Source: Streptomyces sp. NA04227
Lineage (GTDB): Bacteria; Actinomycetota; Actinomycetes; Streptomycetales; Streptomycetaceae
DNA length: 64,000 nt
Direction of reading: 5' to 3'
Assembly (NCBI RefSeq): GCF_013364195.1
Contig: NZ_CP054918.1
Span: 2,469,001-2,533,000 of the forward strand
Translations under genes and position numbers: made by a program
Part shown: positions 46,315 to 53,577 of the stretch, piece by piece
How positions within the stretch are numbered: the stretch's first letter is position 1
Layout: each line of letters opens with the position of its first letter
Notes under the pieces: model-generated
Database searches by the model: none
Told to the model about the DNA's origin: nothing
Seen by the model: only the letters and a program-made list of their open reading frames with translations

Positions 46315-46710
46315 TCACGCGGCCTCTTCCGCGGCCGCGTGCAGGGACCGCAGCCGCCCGGCGATCACTTCGGGCTCACCGAGCGCGCCGGAGGCCACCC
46401 CCACGACCAGCTCGTACGCCTCGTCCTGGTCCACGTCCAGCATCCGCACGCCGTGCAGATGCAGAAAGACCACCGTGCACATCCAGGACATCCGCTTGTT
46501 GCCGTCCACGAGCGGGTGATTGACAGCCAGGCCTTGCAGCAGGACCGCCGCCTTCTCGAAGAGCCCGGCGTAGGCCTCGACGCCCAGCATCGAGGAGGCG
46601 GGCCGGTGCAGGGCGGAGTCGAGCAGCCCGGCGTCCCGGACGGGCATCCGGCGCCCGGCGCAGCCGAGTTGGGTCAGGTCGAGCGCCTCGGGCGAGGTCA
46701 GGTAGCGCAT
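46315..46710 (-). CDS. Doc-type Fic-domain toxin
   Basis: 131 residues. The active-site loop is HPLVDGNKRMSW, matching HxFx(D/G)xNKR of Doc kinases (Phe to Leu here) and not the HxFxxGNGRxxR of AMPylating Fic proteins. RDAGLLDSALHRP at the N-terminus and FEKAAVLLQGLAVN match Doc family members. Doc phosphorylates EF-Tu and stops translation. It begins seven bases after a 54-codon upstream gene, the expected place for its antitoxin. Confidence 0.87.
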   Translation of the reverse strand: MRYLTSPEALDLTQLGCAGRRMPVRDAGLLDSALHRPASSMLGVEAYAGLFEKAAVLLQGLAVNHPLVDGNKRMSWMCTVVFLHLHGVRMLDVDQDEAYELVVGVASGALGEPEVIAGRLRSLHAAAEEAA

Positions 46711-46717
46711 CTCGTCC

Positions 46718-46882
46718 TCACTCCCCGAGCCGTCGCAGCAGTACGGCGTGACGGGCCGCGTAGCGGGCGCCGATCCGGCGGATTTCGTCGCTGTCCGGGA
46801 CGGTGGGGTCCTCGGCCTCGACTTCGCCCCGCCCGGCAGAGGTCCTCAACTGGTCGTCACGCGGCTCTGGTTGGCGGTTCAT
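46718..46882 (-). CDS. putative antitoxin of the Doc toxin (short)
   Basis: 54 residues from ATG 46882, begins MNRQPEPRDDQL and ends ARHAVLLRRLGE. Acidic N-terminal half, basic helical C-terminal half with RRIGARYAARHAVLLRR. It does not show the Phd fold and is shorter than Phd, so the family is unclear. Assigned by position only: tandem with doc, seven bases before it, stop TGA then GGACGAG as the doc ribosome site. Too short for length-filtered gene finding. Confidence 0.65.
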   Translation of the reverse strand: MNRQPEPRDDQLRTSAGRGEVEAEDPTVPDSDEIRRIGARYAARHAVLLRRLGE

Positions 46883-47006
46883 GTGCAGAACGTACCTCTT
46901 GCACTACTTGCGGTGACAGCGAGTTTCCCGTGGGCGAGGCCGACTTGGGGCAACCGGGCAGCGGGCCGTACGGCGGTAGGGCCTCGGGCCGTACTGCGGT
47001 AAGCCG

Positions 47007-48572
47007 TCAGGCAGTCCGCAGCCTCCCCGCCACCCAAGCCCCCGCCAACGCCACCACCGCCATCGGCAGGAACACCACCACGAAGGCGCCCGGGTGGGAG
47101 GCCGCGGCGGTGGAGGTCGCCTCGTGGGTGCCGCCGCCGACGGCGCCGCCGCCCAGGGCCGCGAAGGCGGCGCCGCCACCGGCGAGCAGGACGATGTTGG
47201 ACAGGCCGTCGGATATCTGGAGCGCGGCCGAATTGGTGCCCGCCTCCTGGGGCTTGGACAGCTTGAGCAGCAGCACGCTGGTGGAGGAGATCACCAGCCC
47301 CATGCCGAGACAGCCGAAGCCCCAGGCCACCGCGACCGTCCACACCGGCACCGCGTCCACGAGCACACTCGGCACGGCCGCTATCGCCGCCGCCACCAGG
47401 ATCATGCCGATCACCACCAGGCGCTCCCGGTACGGCTCCACGCGCGGCCGGGACTGCACGAAGCTGCCGAGCGCCCAGGTCGCCCCGCCGAGCGCGAGCG
47501 AGAGACCGGCCGCGGTCGGTGAGAGGCCGCGCTGGGTGACCAGCATCAACGGGATGAACGACTCGGCGGCGATGAAGGACCCGGCCGCCACTCCGCGCAG
47601 CAGCACCACCGAGGGCAGCCCACGCGCCGCCCGGTACGTGCCGCGCGGCAGCAGCCCGAGTGCCGCGGGCACCATCAGCGCCGCGCCCACCGCGCCGGGC
47701 AGTACCGAGAACCAGTTCAGGTCCTGCGCCGCGTACTGCACGAGCCCCGCTCCGGCCGAGATGGCGAAGGCGAGCCGCAGCCGTCGCGCCCGCTCGCCGG
47801 GCGCCGCCTCCTGCGCGGTCCCGTCCTCGGCGGGCTCCGGCGGCCCGGAGGCGCGGCGGCGTATCTGCGGCAGCGCGAGCCCCAGCGGGAACAGGACGAG
47901 TGCCGGGATACCGATGAACACCCAGCGCCAGCCCAGGTGTTCGGTCACCGTGCCCGCCGCCAGCGGCCCCACCACCGACGGCACCACCCAGCTCGCCGCG
48001 AACGCCGCCATGATCGCGGGCCGCAGCCGCTCCGGGTAGGCCCGCCCGACCGTCACGTACAGCGCGACGATCACCAGCCCGCCACCGAGCCCCTGCACCG
48101 CGCGACCGAGCACGAACACCCACATCGCAGCCGCCGTACCGGACAGCAACAGCCCCGCCCCGAAGGCCGAGATCCCCGCCGCGAGCGGCCCCAGCGGCCC
48201 GTGCCGGTCCGCCCACTGCCCCGACAGCACCATGCCGAGCAGACTCGTCGTGAAGTACGCGGAGAACGCGAACGCGTACAGGGACACCCCGTCCAGCTCC
48301 CGCGCCGCCACCGGCATCGCGGTCCCCACCGCCGTCGCCTCGAAGGCGATCAGGAGGACCACGGAGACGATGCCGATGCTCAGGGAGCGGTAGGCGCCGG
48401 ACAGCACGCCCTCCGTTGCCTCGCGCTTGCCGCTGCCGGACTCCGCCCCGCCGTTCTGCTGCGGCGGGGCGGTGGCGGTGATGCCGGGTGCACCCGGTGC
48501 ACCGGGTTCGTGCGGTGGCGGCGGCTCGGTGGCGGAGGCGACGTCGGTGTCGCGGGCGTCCGGGGTTGTCAT
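47007..48572 (-). CDS. MFS drug/metabolite exporter
   Basis: 521 residues, about fourteen helices. After a Pro/Gly-rich lead, helix 1 leads to MPVAARELDGVSLYAFAFSAYF and the motif GQWADRHGPLGPL (MFS motif A form), then RAVQGLGGGLVIVALY (motif C-like). DHA2-like layout. It probably exports small hydrophobic compounds. ATG 48572 chosen; ATG 48593 is seven codons further out. The 253 bases upstream hold no gene. Confidence 0.88.
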   Translation of the reverse strand: MTTPDARDTDVASATEPPPPHEPGAPGAPGITATAPPQQNGGAESGSGKREATEGVLSGAYRSLSIGIVSVVLLIAFEATAVGTAMPVAARELDGVSLYAFAFSAYFTTSLLGMVLSGQWADRHGPLGPLAAGISAFGAGLLLSGTAAAMWVFVLGRAVQGLGGGLVIVALYVTVGRAYPERLRPAIMAAFAASWVVPSVVGPLAAGTVTEHLGWRWVFIGIPALVLFPLGLALPQIRRRASGPPEPAEDGTAQEAAPGERARRLRLAFAISAGAGLVQYAAQDLNWFSVLPGAVGAALMVPAALGLLPRGTYRAARGLPSVVLLRGVAAGSFIAAESFIPLMLVTQRGLSPTAAGLSLALGGATWALGSFVQSRPRVEPYRERLVVIGMILVAAAIAAVPSVLVDAVPVWTVAVAWGFGCLGMGLVISSTSVLLLKLSKPQEAGTNSAALQISDGLSNIVLLAGGGAAFAALGGGAVGGGTHEATSTAAASHPGAFVVVFLPMAVVALAGAWVAGRLRTA

Positions 48573-48825
48573 GCTCGCCAGAGTAAGGGGCATGTACGAC
48601 AGTGACCCCTGTCGAGAGATGTGAGAACGGTCGGCCTTTGGGCCTACGTCGGGGGGTGGGGAGGGGCGGCACCGGGAGGCGGGGAGGGGCGGCTGCCCGG
48701 AGGCCGCGTTCATGAACGCGGTATGGCGGTCCTGTTGCGGCGGCCCGGGAACCCTTGAGGGAGATCGTCAGGGCTGCCTAACGTCGACGTATCGCGTTCG
48801 TCGGTACGTACCGAACGTCCGCCGA

Positions 48826-48920
48826 TGGCCGTGTGCCCGAGAGGTTTAGGGGCGCGCCTGCGCTGTGCTCATCAGCGGGCTCCGCCCGCGGGGGGTTACG
48901 TGGGTTCGCTTCCCGCCACG
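48826..48920 (+). pseudogene. damaged tandem copy of tRNA-Cys
   Basis: The first 36 bases match the intact tRNA-Cys gene at 48945 with a single mismatch, and the last 26 (GGTTACGTGGGTTCG then TTCCCGCCACG) match again with one mismatch. Between them about 27 extra bases replace part of the anticodon arm, and the 3' acceptor strand no longer pairs (CACGAGG against GGCCGTG). It therefore cannot fold as a normal tRNA. Confidence 0.82.
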
Positions 48921-48945
48921 AGGGGCGCGGTCGTGAATGCGTATT

Positions 48946-49020
48946 GGCCGTGTGCCCGAGAGGTTTAGGGGCCCGCCTGCAAAGCGGGTTACGTGGGTTC
49001 GATTCCCGCCACGGCCTCCA
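48946..49020 (+). tRNA. tRNA-Cys (anticodon GCA)
   Basis: Acceptor GGCCGTG with CACGGCC, anticodon stem CCCGC/GCGGG around loop CTGCAAA (anticodon GCA), T-loop TTCGATT, discriminator T, CCA encoded at 49018-49020. A damaged copy precedes it by about 25 bases. Confidence 0.95.
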
Positions 49021-49039
49021 ACTGCTCGACCAGGAAAGA

Positions 49040-49077
49040 CGAATGGGCGGCACCCCTCGCGAGGTGCCGCCCATTCG
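49040..49077. terminator. terminator between tRNA-Cys and the PLD-like gene
   Basis: Perfect 15-bp stem (49040-49054 with 49063-49077), 8-base loop. Confidence 0.88.
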
Positions 49078-49138
49078 TTGATCCGTCTCGGTTTCCGTCT
49101 CTCATCGGCCTTTACCGGCTCGGGGCGAGGGCTCCCTC

Positions 49139-50002
49139 TCAGCCTCCGACGACCACCGTGTCCGCGCTGTGCACCCAGAGTTGGTCGAAGTGCCGCGCCA
49201 GTGTGGCCCCGGGCTCCGTGGCAACCGAGAGTTCGAGATAACCGCGATCCTCGAGGCGCTCGGGCTGCGCGGGCGCGAGTGTTCCGATGAACCCCTGAAA
49301 GATCGCACGGTCCTGTCGGACGAAGTGCGCGTTGGGCGCGAGGGTGTATCCCCGGTACTCGAATCGGAGTCGGGCCTCCTCGCTCCAGCCCTCCACGACG
49401 TCCTTGATTCTGTTCTCGGAGTCCGCGAGTTGCCGGCGCAGCGTCCGAGCGTCGGCTCGGGGCCACGGAAGCACCATCGAGGCTTGCTCCAGCACACTGT
49501 CGTCAGCGACCGAGGAGAGACCCAGAACACGGATGTGCACCCCTCGTTTGGATGCGCGTTCAAGAGCCTGCAACAGGTCGACGTTGGCGAACTGGAGATT
49601 CCGGTACATCACCACATCGAGGTTGTGCTGGGCCTCGTTCACCATCCTGTTGAGGAACGGCGGAACGAAGTAGCCCTTTTCCACGAGTTGCGCGCCTCGT
49701 CCGCTGGTGCCGCCCCGGCTCCGGCTCATCGAATCCAGGGTCCGGCTTATCCCTTCTATCTGGCCGCAGAGCCTGACCAGCTCCTCGGCGAGCAGATGAG
49801 CATCGTCCTCTCGTCCTTGCCGCAGGAATCGCGCGGCAGACCTGAGGTGGCTGGCGAGCGAATCCGTGCCGTAGAGCCTGCGCAGCAAAGCCCGTTCCTC
49901 TCTCTGCGCGCAGTGCACAGACTGCACCTTGATCAAAGTGATGACCGTGATGACAAAGCCGATGACCCCGAAACCGGTGTTCAGGTCGTCTAACCAGCTC
50001 AC
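49139..50002 (-). CDS. membrane-anchored degenerate PLD-like protein
   Basis: 287 residues. One membrane helix near the N-terminus (GFGVIGFVITVITLIKV), a helical linker with Arg/Gly, and a C-terminal domain whose strand-helix pattern (NLDVVMYRNLQFANVDLLQAL, ERASKRGVHIRVLGLS) and ending (RHFDQLWVHSADTV) resembles phospholipase-D-like folds. The HxKxxxxD catalytic motif is not intact (AHFVRQDRAIFQGF occupies that place), so enzymatic activity is doubtful. Its GTG overlaps the dehydrogenase stop by four bases. Confidence 0.7.
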   Translation of the reverse strand: MSWLDDLNTGFGVIGFVITVITLIKVQSVHCAQREERALLRRLYGTDSLASHLRSAARFLRQGREDDAHLLAEELVRLCGQIEGISRTLDSMSRSRGGTSGRGAQLVEKGYFVPPFLNRMVNEAQHNLDVVMYRNLQFANVDLLQALERASKRGVHIRVLGLSSVADDSVLEQASMVLPWPRADARTLRRQLADSENRIKDVVEGWSEEARLRFEYRGYTLAPNAHFVRQDRAIFQGFIGTLAPAQPERLEDRGYLELSVATEPGATLARHFDQLWVHSADTVVVGG

Positions 50003-50952
50003 TCCGAAAGCTCCTGTACGTCTCGTGCGACGGAGTCGACTACGGCATCGACCAGTCCGTCCACAGCCATGTCCTCCATTGCTCGGAGCGCCTCGACCGT
50101 CACCCCCGCCACATGAGGGCTCCACAACGCCGCGTCGCCGAGCATCGACGGAACGCCGTCCGCGGCGAGGCCGAAGTCGTCGACTGCGAACCGGAGATCG
50201 GGCCGCTCGGCGACCACAGCAGGAAGTGCCGAGAAGTCCAGGATCTCCTTCCTGGCGGTGTTGACCACGAGCGCTCCCGGCGGCAGCAGGGACAGCAATT
50301 CGGGCCCGAGCAAGCCACGTGTCCGGTCCGTCAGCGGCAGATGCACGCTGATGATGTCGCTGCGCCGGAAGAGCGCCTTCAGGTCCATCAGCGGGAGGTC
50401 GGGGTGAGCCTCGGGCCGACGCGTCCAGAACACCGTGTCGGTCCCGAACGCGCGCAGCATGGGCAAGAGCGCGCGGGCTGTCGCACCCGCACCCAGCACT
50501 CCCACGCGACGGCCCCGTATTTCCAGCGGAGGAGCGAGCAGCCCCGCGCGGTCCGCCCCGCTCAGCACTGCCGCGTGACCTGACAGCGCACGCTTGGAGA
50601 CAGCCAGAATCATCATCATCGCGTGTTCCGCGACGGACACGGCGTTCACGCCTGGGGTGGTCACCAGGCGAATGCCACGGTCGCTCAACGCCGCCAGGTC
50701 CAGGTGGTCGGTTCCCGCTCCGACGGACGCGACGACCCCGAGCCGCGGCACGGCATCGAGTACGGAAGCGTCGATTCGCTCCCTGACCCCGATGACGGCG
50801 GCCGTGACCTCGTCACCCAGGGCAGCCAGCTCAGCGAGAGCGTGTTCCCTTGCCGAAACGACATGGACGTTCTCGAAAGTGGCGCTGAGTTCCCCGAAGG
50901 CGCGACGATTGTGTGCGAGGTCGGCCAAAGCTACGAAGACAGTCCCTTTCAC
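49999..50952 (-). CDS. D-isomer-specific 2-hydroxyacid dehydrogenase family protein
   Basis: 317 residues from GTG 50952. The nucleotide-binding loop is GRRVGVLGAGATARALLPML, followed by the signature SDIISVHLPLTDRTRGLLG and the catalytic His near HVAGVTVEA, though the usual Glu-His pairing is less clear than in classic members. It would reduce a 2-oxo acid with NAD(P)H. It is translationally coupled to the degenerate PLD-like protein, an unusual pairing. ATG 50979 is a longer alternative. Confidence 0.82.
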   Translation of the reverse strand: MKGTVFVALADLAHNRRAFGELSATFENVHVVSAREHALAELAALGDEVTAAVIGVRERIDASVLDAVPRLGVVASVGAGTDHLDLAALSDRGIRLVTTPGVNAVSVAEHAMMMILAVSKRALSGHAAVLSGADRAGLLAPPLEIRGRRVGVLGAGATARALLPMLRAFGTDTVFWTRRPEAHPDLPLMDLKALFRRSDIISVHLPLTDRTRGLLGPELLSLLPPGALVVNTARKEILDFSALPAVVAERPDLRFAVDDFGLAADGVPSMLGDAALWSPHVAGVTVEALRAMEDMAVDGLVDAVVDSVARDVQELSE

Positions 50953-51080
50953 GGGGCCATCTTGCCCTGCACAGAACATGGACACACCACGGCACCCCTG
51001 GGCGGAGCCACCGGCTGTCGCACCCAACTCCGTTCGTTTCCAAGGCTCTTGGCGTCGAGCACGGTCGAAGTGTCCCTAGA

Positions 51081-51734
51081 ATGTTCGGCATGTCCGAAGA
51101 CGCCTTCGCCGCCGCCCTCGCGGCCGCCCTTTCCGGGGCCGAAGAGGCGTATGCGCGCTGGGCGACGCCCGGTCCGGACCTCGGCCGTGACAGCGGCAGC
51201 GACGACTACAGCGGAGTCGATTGCGTTGCCGTCTCCGGTGACCGGATCTATCTCGTGCAGGCCAAGTACTTCGACGGCGACCGGCGGACCGGTCGGTCGG
51301 TGGAGGACTTCTGGCTGAGTGCCGCGCTGCGGGCCGAGCACACGAAGCGGTCCCTGGACGAGGTTCGCCGTCATCGGTCGGTCGTCGAGTTCGGGCTGCG
51401 GCTGCTGTCGTCGGCCGAGGACGTCACGGGACTTCCCTCGATCACGGCCCCCGCGACCGCTCCGGGTCTGGCCGCCGTCTGGGGCAGCCGCGTACTGCCG
51501 TCGTTGGACGAGCTCGCCCGGTCCGCCGAGGAGGCCGAGCGCTTCTGGCATGTCGCGGTGGCGGTTCTCGCGGAGCTTCTCGGGGTCCTGGTTCCCGTCC
51601 ACAACGCGCAGGCGCCGCCCGGAGATTCCGCCCCTTGCGGGGTCATCCGGTTCGCTGCTCCCGTGATCCCTCGCGCGCCTGGAGGGCCGGTGCACTCACC
51701 GGTTCCTTCCAGTCTTTTCGTGCCCGCTGCCTGA
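51081..51734 (+). CDS. hypothetical protein with nuclease-like D...QxK motif
   Basis: 217 residues (or 214 from ATG 51090). The region DDYSGVDCVAVSGDRIYLVQAKYFDGD has the order Gly-x-Asp, strand, Gln-Ala-Lys found in Mrr/AIPR-type PD-(D/E)XK nuclease cores. The helical remainder (LARSAEEAERFW) shows no known domain. No ribosome site precedes ATG, so the transcript may be leaderless. Followed after 48 bases by a small membrane protein gene. A defence or DNA-processing role is possible but not shown. Confidence 0.65.
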   Translation: MFGMSEDAFAAALAAALSGAEEAYARWATPGPDLGRDSGSDDYSGVDCVAVSGDRIYLVQAKYFDGDRRTGRSVEDFWLSAALRAEHTKRSLDEVRRHRSVVEFGLRLLSSAEDVTGLPSITAPATAPGLAAVWGSRVLPSLDELARSAEEAERFWHVAVAVLAELLGVLVPVHNAQAPPGDSAPCGVIRFAAPVIPRAPGGPVHSPVPSSLFVPAA

Positions 51735-51782
51735 CGACCTCGTACGGGCGGCAGTGGGCCGTACGCGAGAGGTACAACAGCA

Positions 51783-52016
51783 GTGAACGACCCCACCGTG
51801 TGGGTACTGGCCCTGTTCGGCCTGATCAGCCTCTTCCTGGTGATGGGCACGAAGCTGGCCAAGGATTTCGAAGACTTCTGTACGGCGTGGATCGGTGCCT
51901 TCCGGCGGCTGCGTGAGCGCCTGCGGCACGGAGAGGACAGCCGAACTCCGGACGAGGAAGAGGGCGCGGACGAAGGTCCGGGTCAGGGCGGAGGAGGCCG
52001 GAGCCCGGGGCCCTGA
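51783..52016 (+). CDS. small single-span membrane protein
   Basis: 77 residues. A membrane helix (about 6-24, WVLALFGLISLFLVMG), a basic amphipathic segment (RRLRERLR) and an acidic Gly-rich tail. GTG 51783 has GAGAGG upstream. Possibly co-transcribed with the preceding nuclease-like gene, whose product it could anchor. No family recognised. Confidence 0.65.
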   Translation: MNDPTVWVLALFGLISLFLVMGTKLAKDFEDFCTAWIGAFRRLRERLRHGEDSRTPDEEEGADEGPGQGGGGRSPGP

Positions 52017-52030
52017 GCCGCTCCTCGCCG

Positions 52031-52774
52031 CTACGCCACCGCCGTCGTCGCCTCCAGTCTGCGCAGCCAGAGGGCGAAAGCGAGGGTGGAGATGTCCGCG
52101 TGCAGGGCGCGTGGGTGCGCGTCTCCCGGGGTCCAGGTGAAGAGGGCTCCGGAGGGGCCGTCGAGGACGAGGTGCGCCGTCGCCAGGCGGCCGAGACGGA
52201 TCAGGTCGTCCGCCGCGTCGGGGAGTGCCGGGGCCGCTGCGGGCTCCGAGGCCTGTCGGCGGCGCTGGCGCGGCACCCACTCGGCGGAGTCGCCAACCGG
52301 CCCCGTACCACTGCTCGTTGCGGTTGCCGGGCTCCTGCCTTCGCCCTCGGTGCCGTCCGGGCCACCGCCGCCCTCCGTCCCCGCCTCCGCCTCGCTCGTC
52401 TCCCTGTCCCGGTGGAAGTCCGAGAGCGTGGGCAGGGGCAGGTCGGTGTCGAGGTGGAACGGGAACGCTTCTTCGGGGAGGCCGACTTCGCGCAGAAAGC
52501 GGCGGGTGGGTTCGTGGGTCAGGGTGACCGGGAAGTCGACGTCCTCGAAGCGCATCACCCGGTGTGGGCCGAACTCCTCGACGAGGAGCCGCTGCGGGAG
52601 GTCGAGTATCAGGCCCGTCGCGGACGTGGACAGCCAGCCGCGCGCCCTCGTACGCGCGAAGGCGCGGGTGAGGCAGGGCAGCAGTTGCTCCGCCGCGTGC
52701 GCGGTCATGTCGCGCGCGCTCGGCGCCGCCGCCATGGCCGCGCTCGTCGCCGCGGCCGTGTCGCTCGTGCTCAT
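52031..52774 (-). CDS. SUKH-4-like immunity-family protein
   Basis: 247 residues. A segment FPVTLTHEPTRRFLREVGLPEEAFPFHLDTDLPLPTL and the later LIRLGRLATAHLVLDGPSGALF resemble actinobacterial SUKH-4 immunity proteins, with an Asp/Gly-rich insertion between (about 120-165). SUKH proteins commonly neutralise polymorphic nuclease toxins. No toxin gene is next to it. Family assignment is by pattern memory. ATG 52774. Confidence 0.5.
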   Translation of the reverse strand: MSTSDTAAATSAAMAAAPSARDMTAHAAEQLLPCLTRAFARTRARGWLSTSATGLILDLPQRLLVEEFGPHRVMRFEDVDFPVTLTHEPTRRFLREVGLPEEAFPFHLDTDLPLPTLSDFHRDRETSEAEAGTEGGGGPDGTEGEGRSPATATSSGTGPVGDSAEWVPRQRRRQASEPAAAPALPDAADDLIRLGRLATAHLVLDGPSGALFTWTPGDAHPRALHADISTLAFALWLRRLEATTAVA

Positions 52775-52950
52775 CGTGCCCCCACGCGAGTGCCTCGGCA
52801 GGCGGCCGCCCACCGGCCGTCTCCCACTGCACCGAAGATTACGAGCCACCACTGACAACGCGGGCCGGCCTGCGCGAATGTACCCACTGATCCGTCAACT
52901 CCGGTTCGCGGCAACGAAAACCCCGACATCGCAAGGTTCCTGGTCTCGTG

Positions 52951-53577
52951 TCACCCGACGCGCGCGGAGGCAAGACCGGCAAGCAGTGCCTCCACCGTCT
53001 CGGCCACCGTCAGCGCCGAACTGTCCAGCCACAGGCCGATGTTCGGGGTTTCCTCGCGCAAACCACGGTCCAGCCGCGCCACGTCCCAGAGCTCGGCGCC
53101 CGCCCCGTACCCGGACTTGGCGCGTCCGGCCTCCCGTCGGGCGACTTCCTCCGGCTTCGGGGCGAGTACGACCACGTAGAGCGGGCGGGTGCGGACCAGG
53201 TCCACGTAGGCGGAGAGGTGGGGGCCGAGGATGACGTCCTGTACGACGGCGGTGAAGCCCTCGGCGGCGTAGGCGTCCGCCGTGGTGGCCGACAGGCGGT
53301 GGCGCAGGCGGAGTTGGGACTCCGCTTCGGCGCTGGCGCCGGGGATGTAGTCGGCGCGGCCGGAGACGACCATCCGGCGGAAGACGTCGCCGCGGACGTG
53401 GGCGGCCCGGGGCAGTCGCTCGGCCAGCGCCTGGGCGACCGTCGACTTGCCCGCGGCCATGATCCCGGTGAGGAGTACGACGCTGCCGCGCGGCGGGAGT
53501 TGGGCATCCGTGGCGGGCGGCGTGGTCACGTCCCGGTGCGCACGCCCGCCCACGTCCTGGCTCAACTCCCCGTTCAC
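52951..53577 (-). CDS. P-loop small-molecule kinase-like ATPase
   Basis: 208 residues. P-loop LLTGIMAAGKSTVAQAL and the lid-like region GDVFRRMVVSGRADYIPG match the AAA/kinase group that includes zeta-toxin and gluconate-kinase-like proteins. GTG 53577 overlaps the stop of the molybdopterin subunit gene by four bases, but several in-frame starts exist between it and the P-loop. No substrate known. Downstream of the xdh-like operon, so possibly linked to it only by location. Confidence 0.72.
   Translation of the reverse strand: MNGELSQDVGGRAHRDVTTPPATDAQLPPRGSVVLLTGIMAAGKSTVAQALAERLPRAAHVRGDVFRRMVVSGRADYIPGASAEAESQLRLRHRLSATTADAYAAEGFTAVVQDVILGPHLSAYVDLVRTRPLYVVVLAPKPEEVARREAGRAKSGYGAGAELWDVARLDRGLREETPNIGLWLDSSALTVAETVEALLAGLASARVG

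Noticed and set aside
48826..48920. A second functional tRNA
   Set aside because: About 27 extra bases in the anticodon arm and an unpaired acceptor.
49139..50002. Active phospholipase D
   Set aside because: The HxKxxxxD motif is not present at the expected place.
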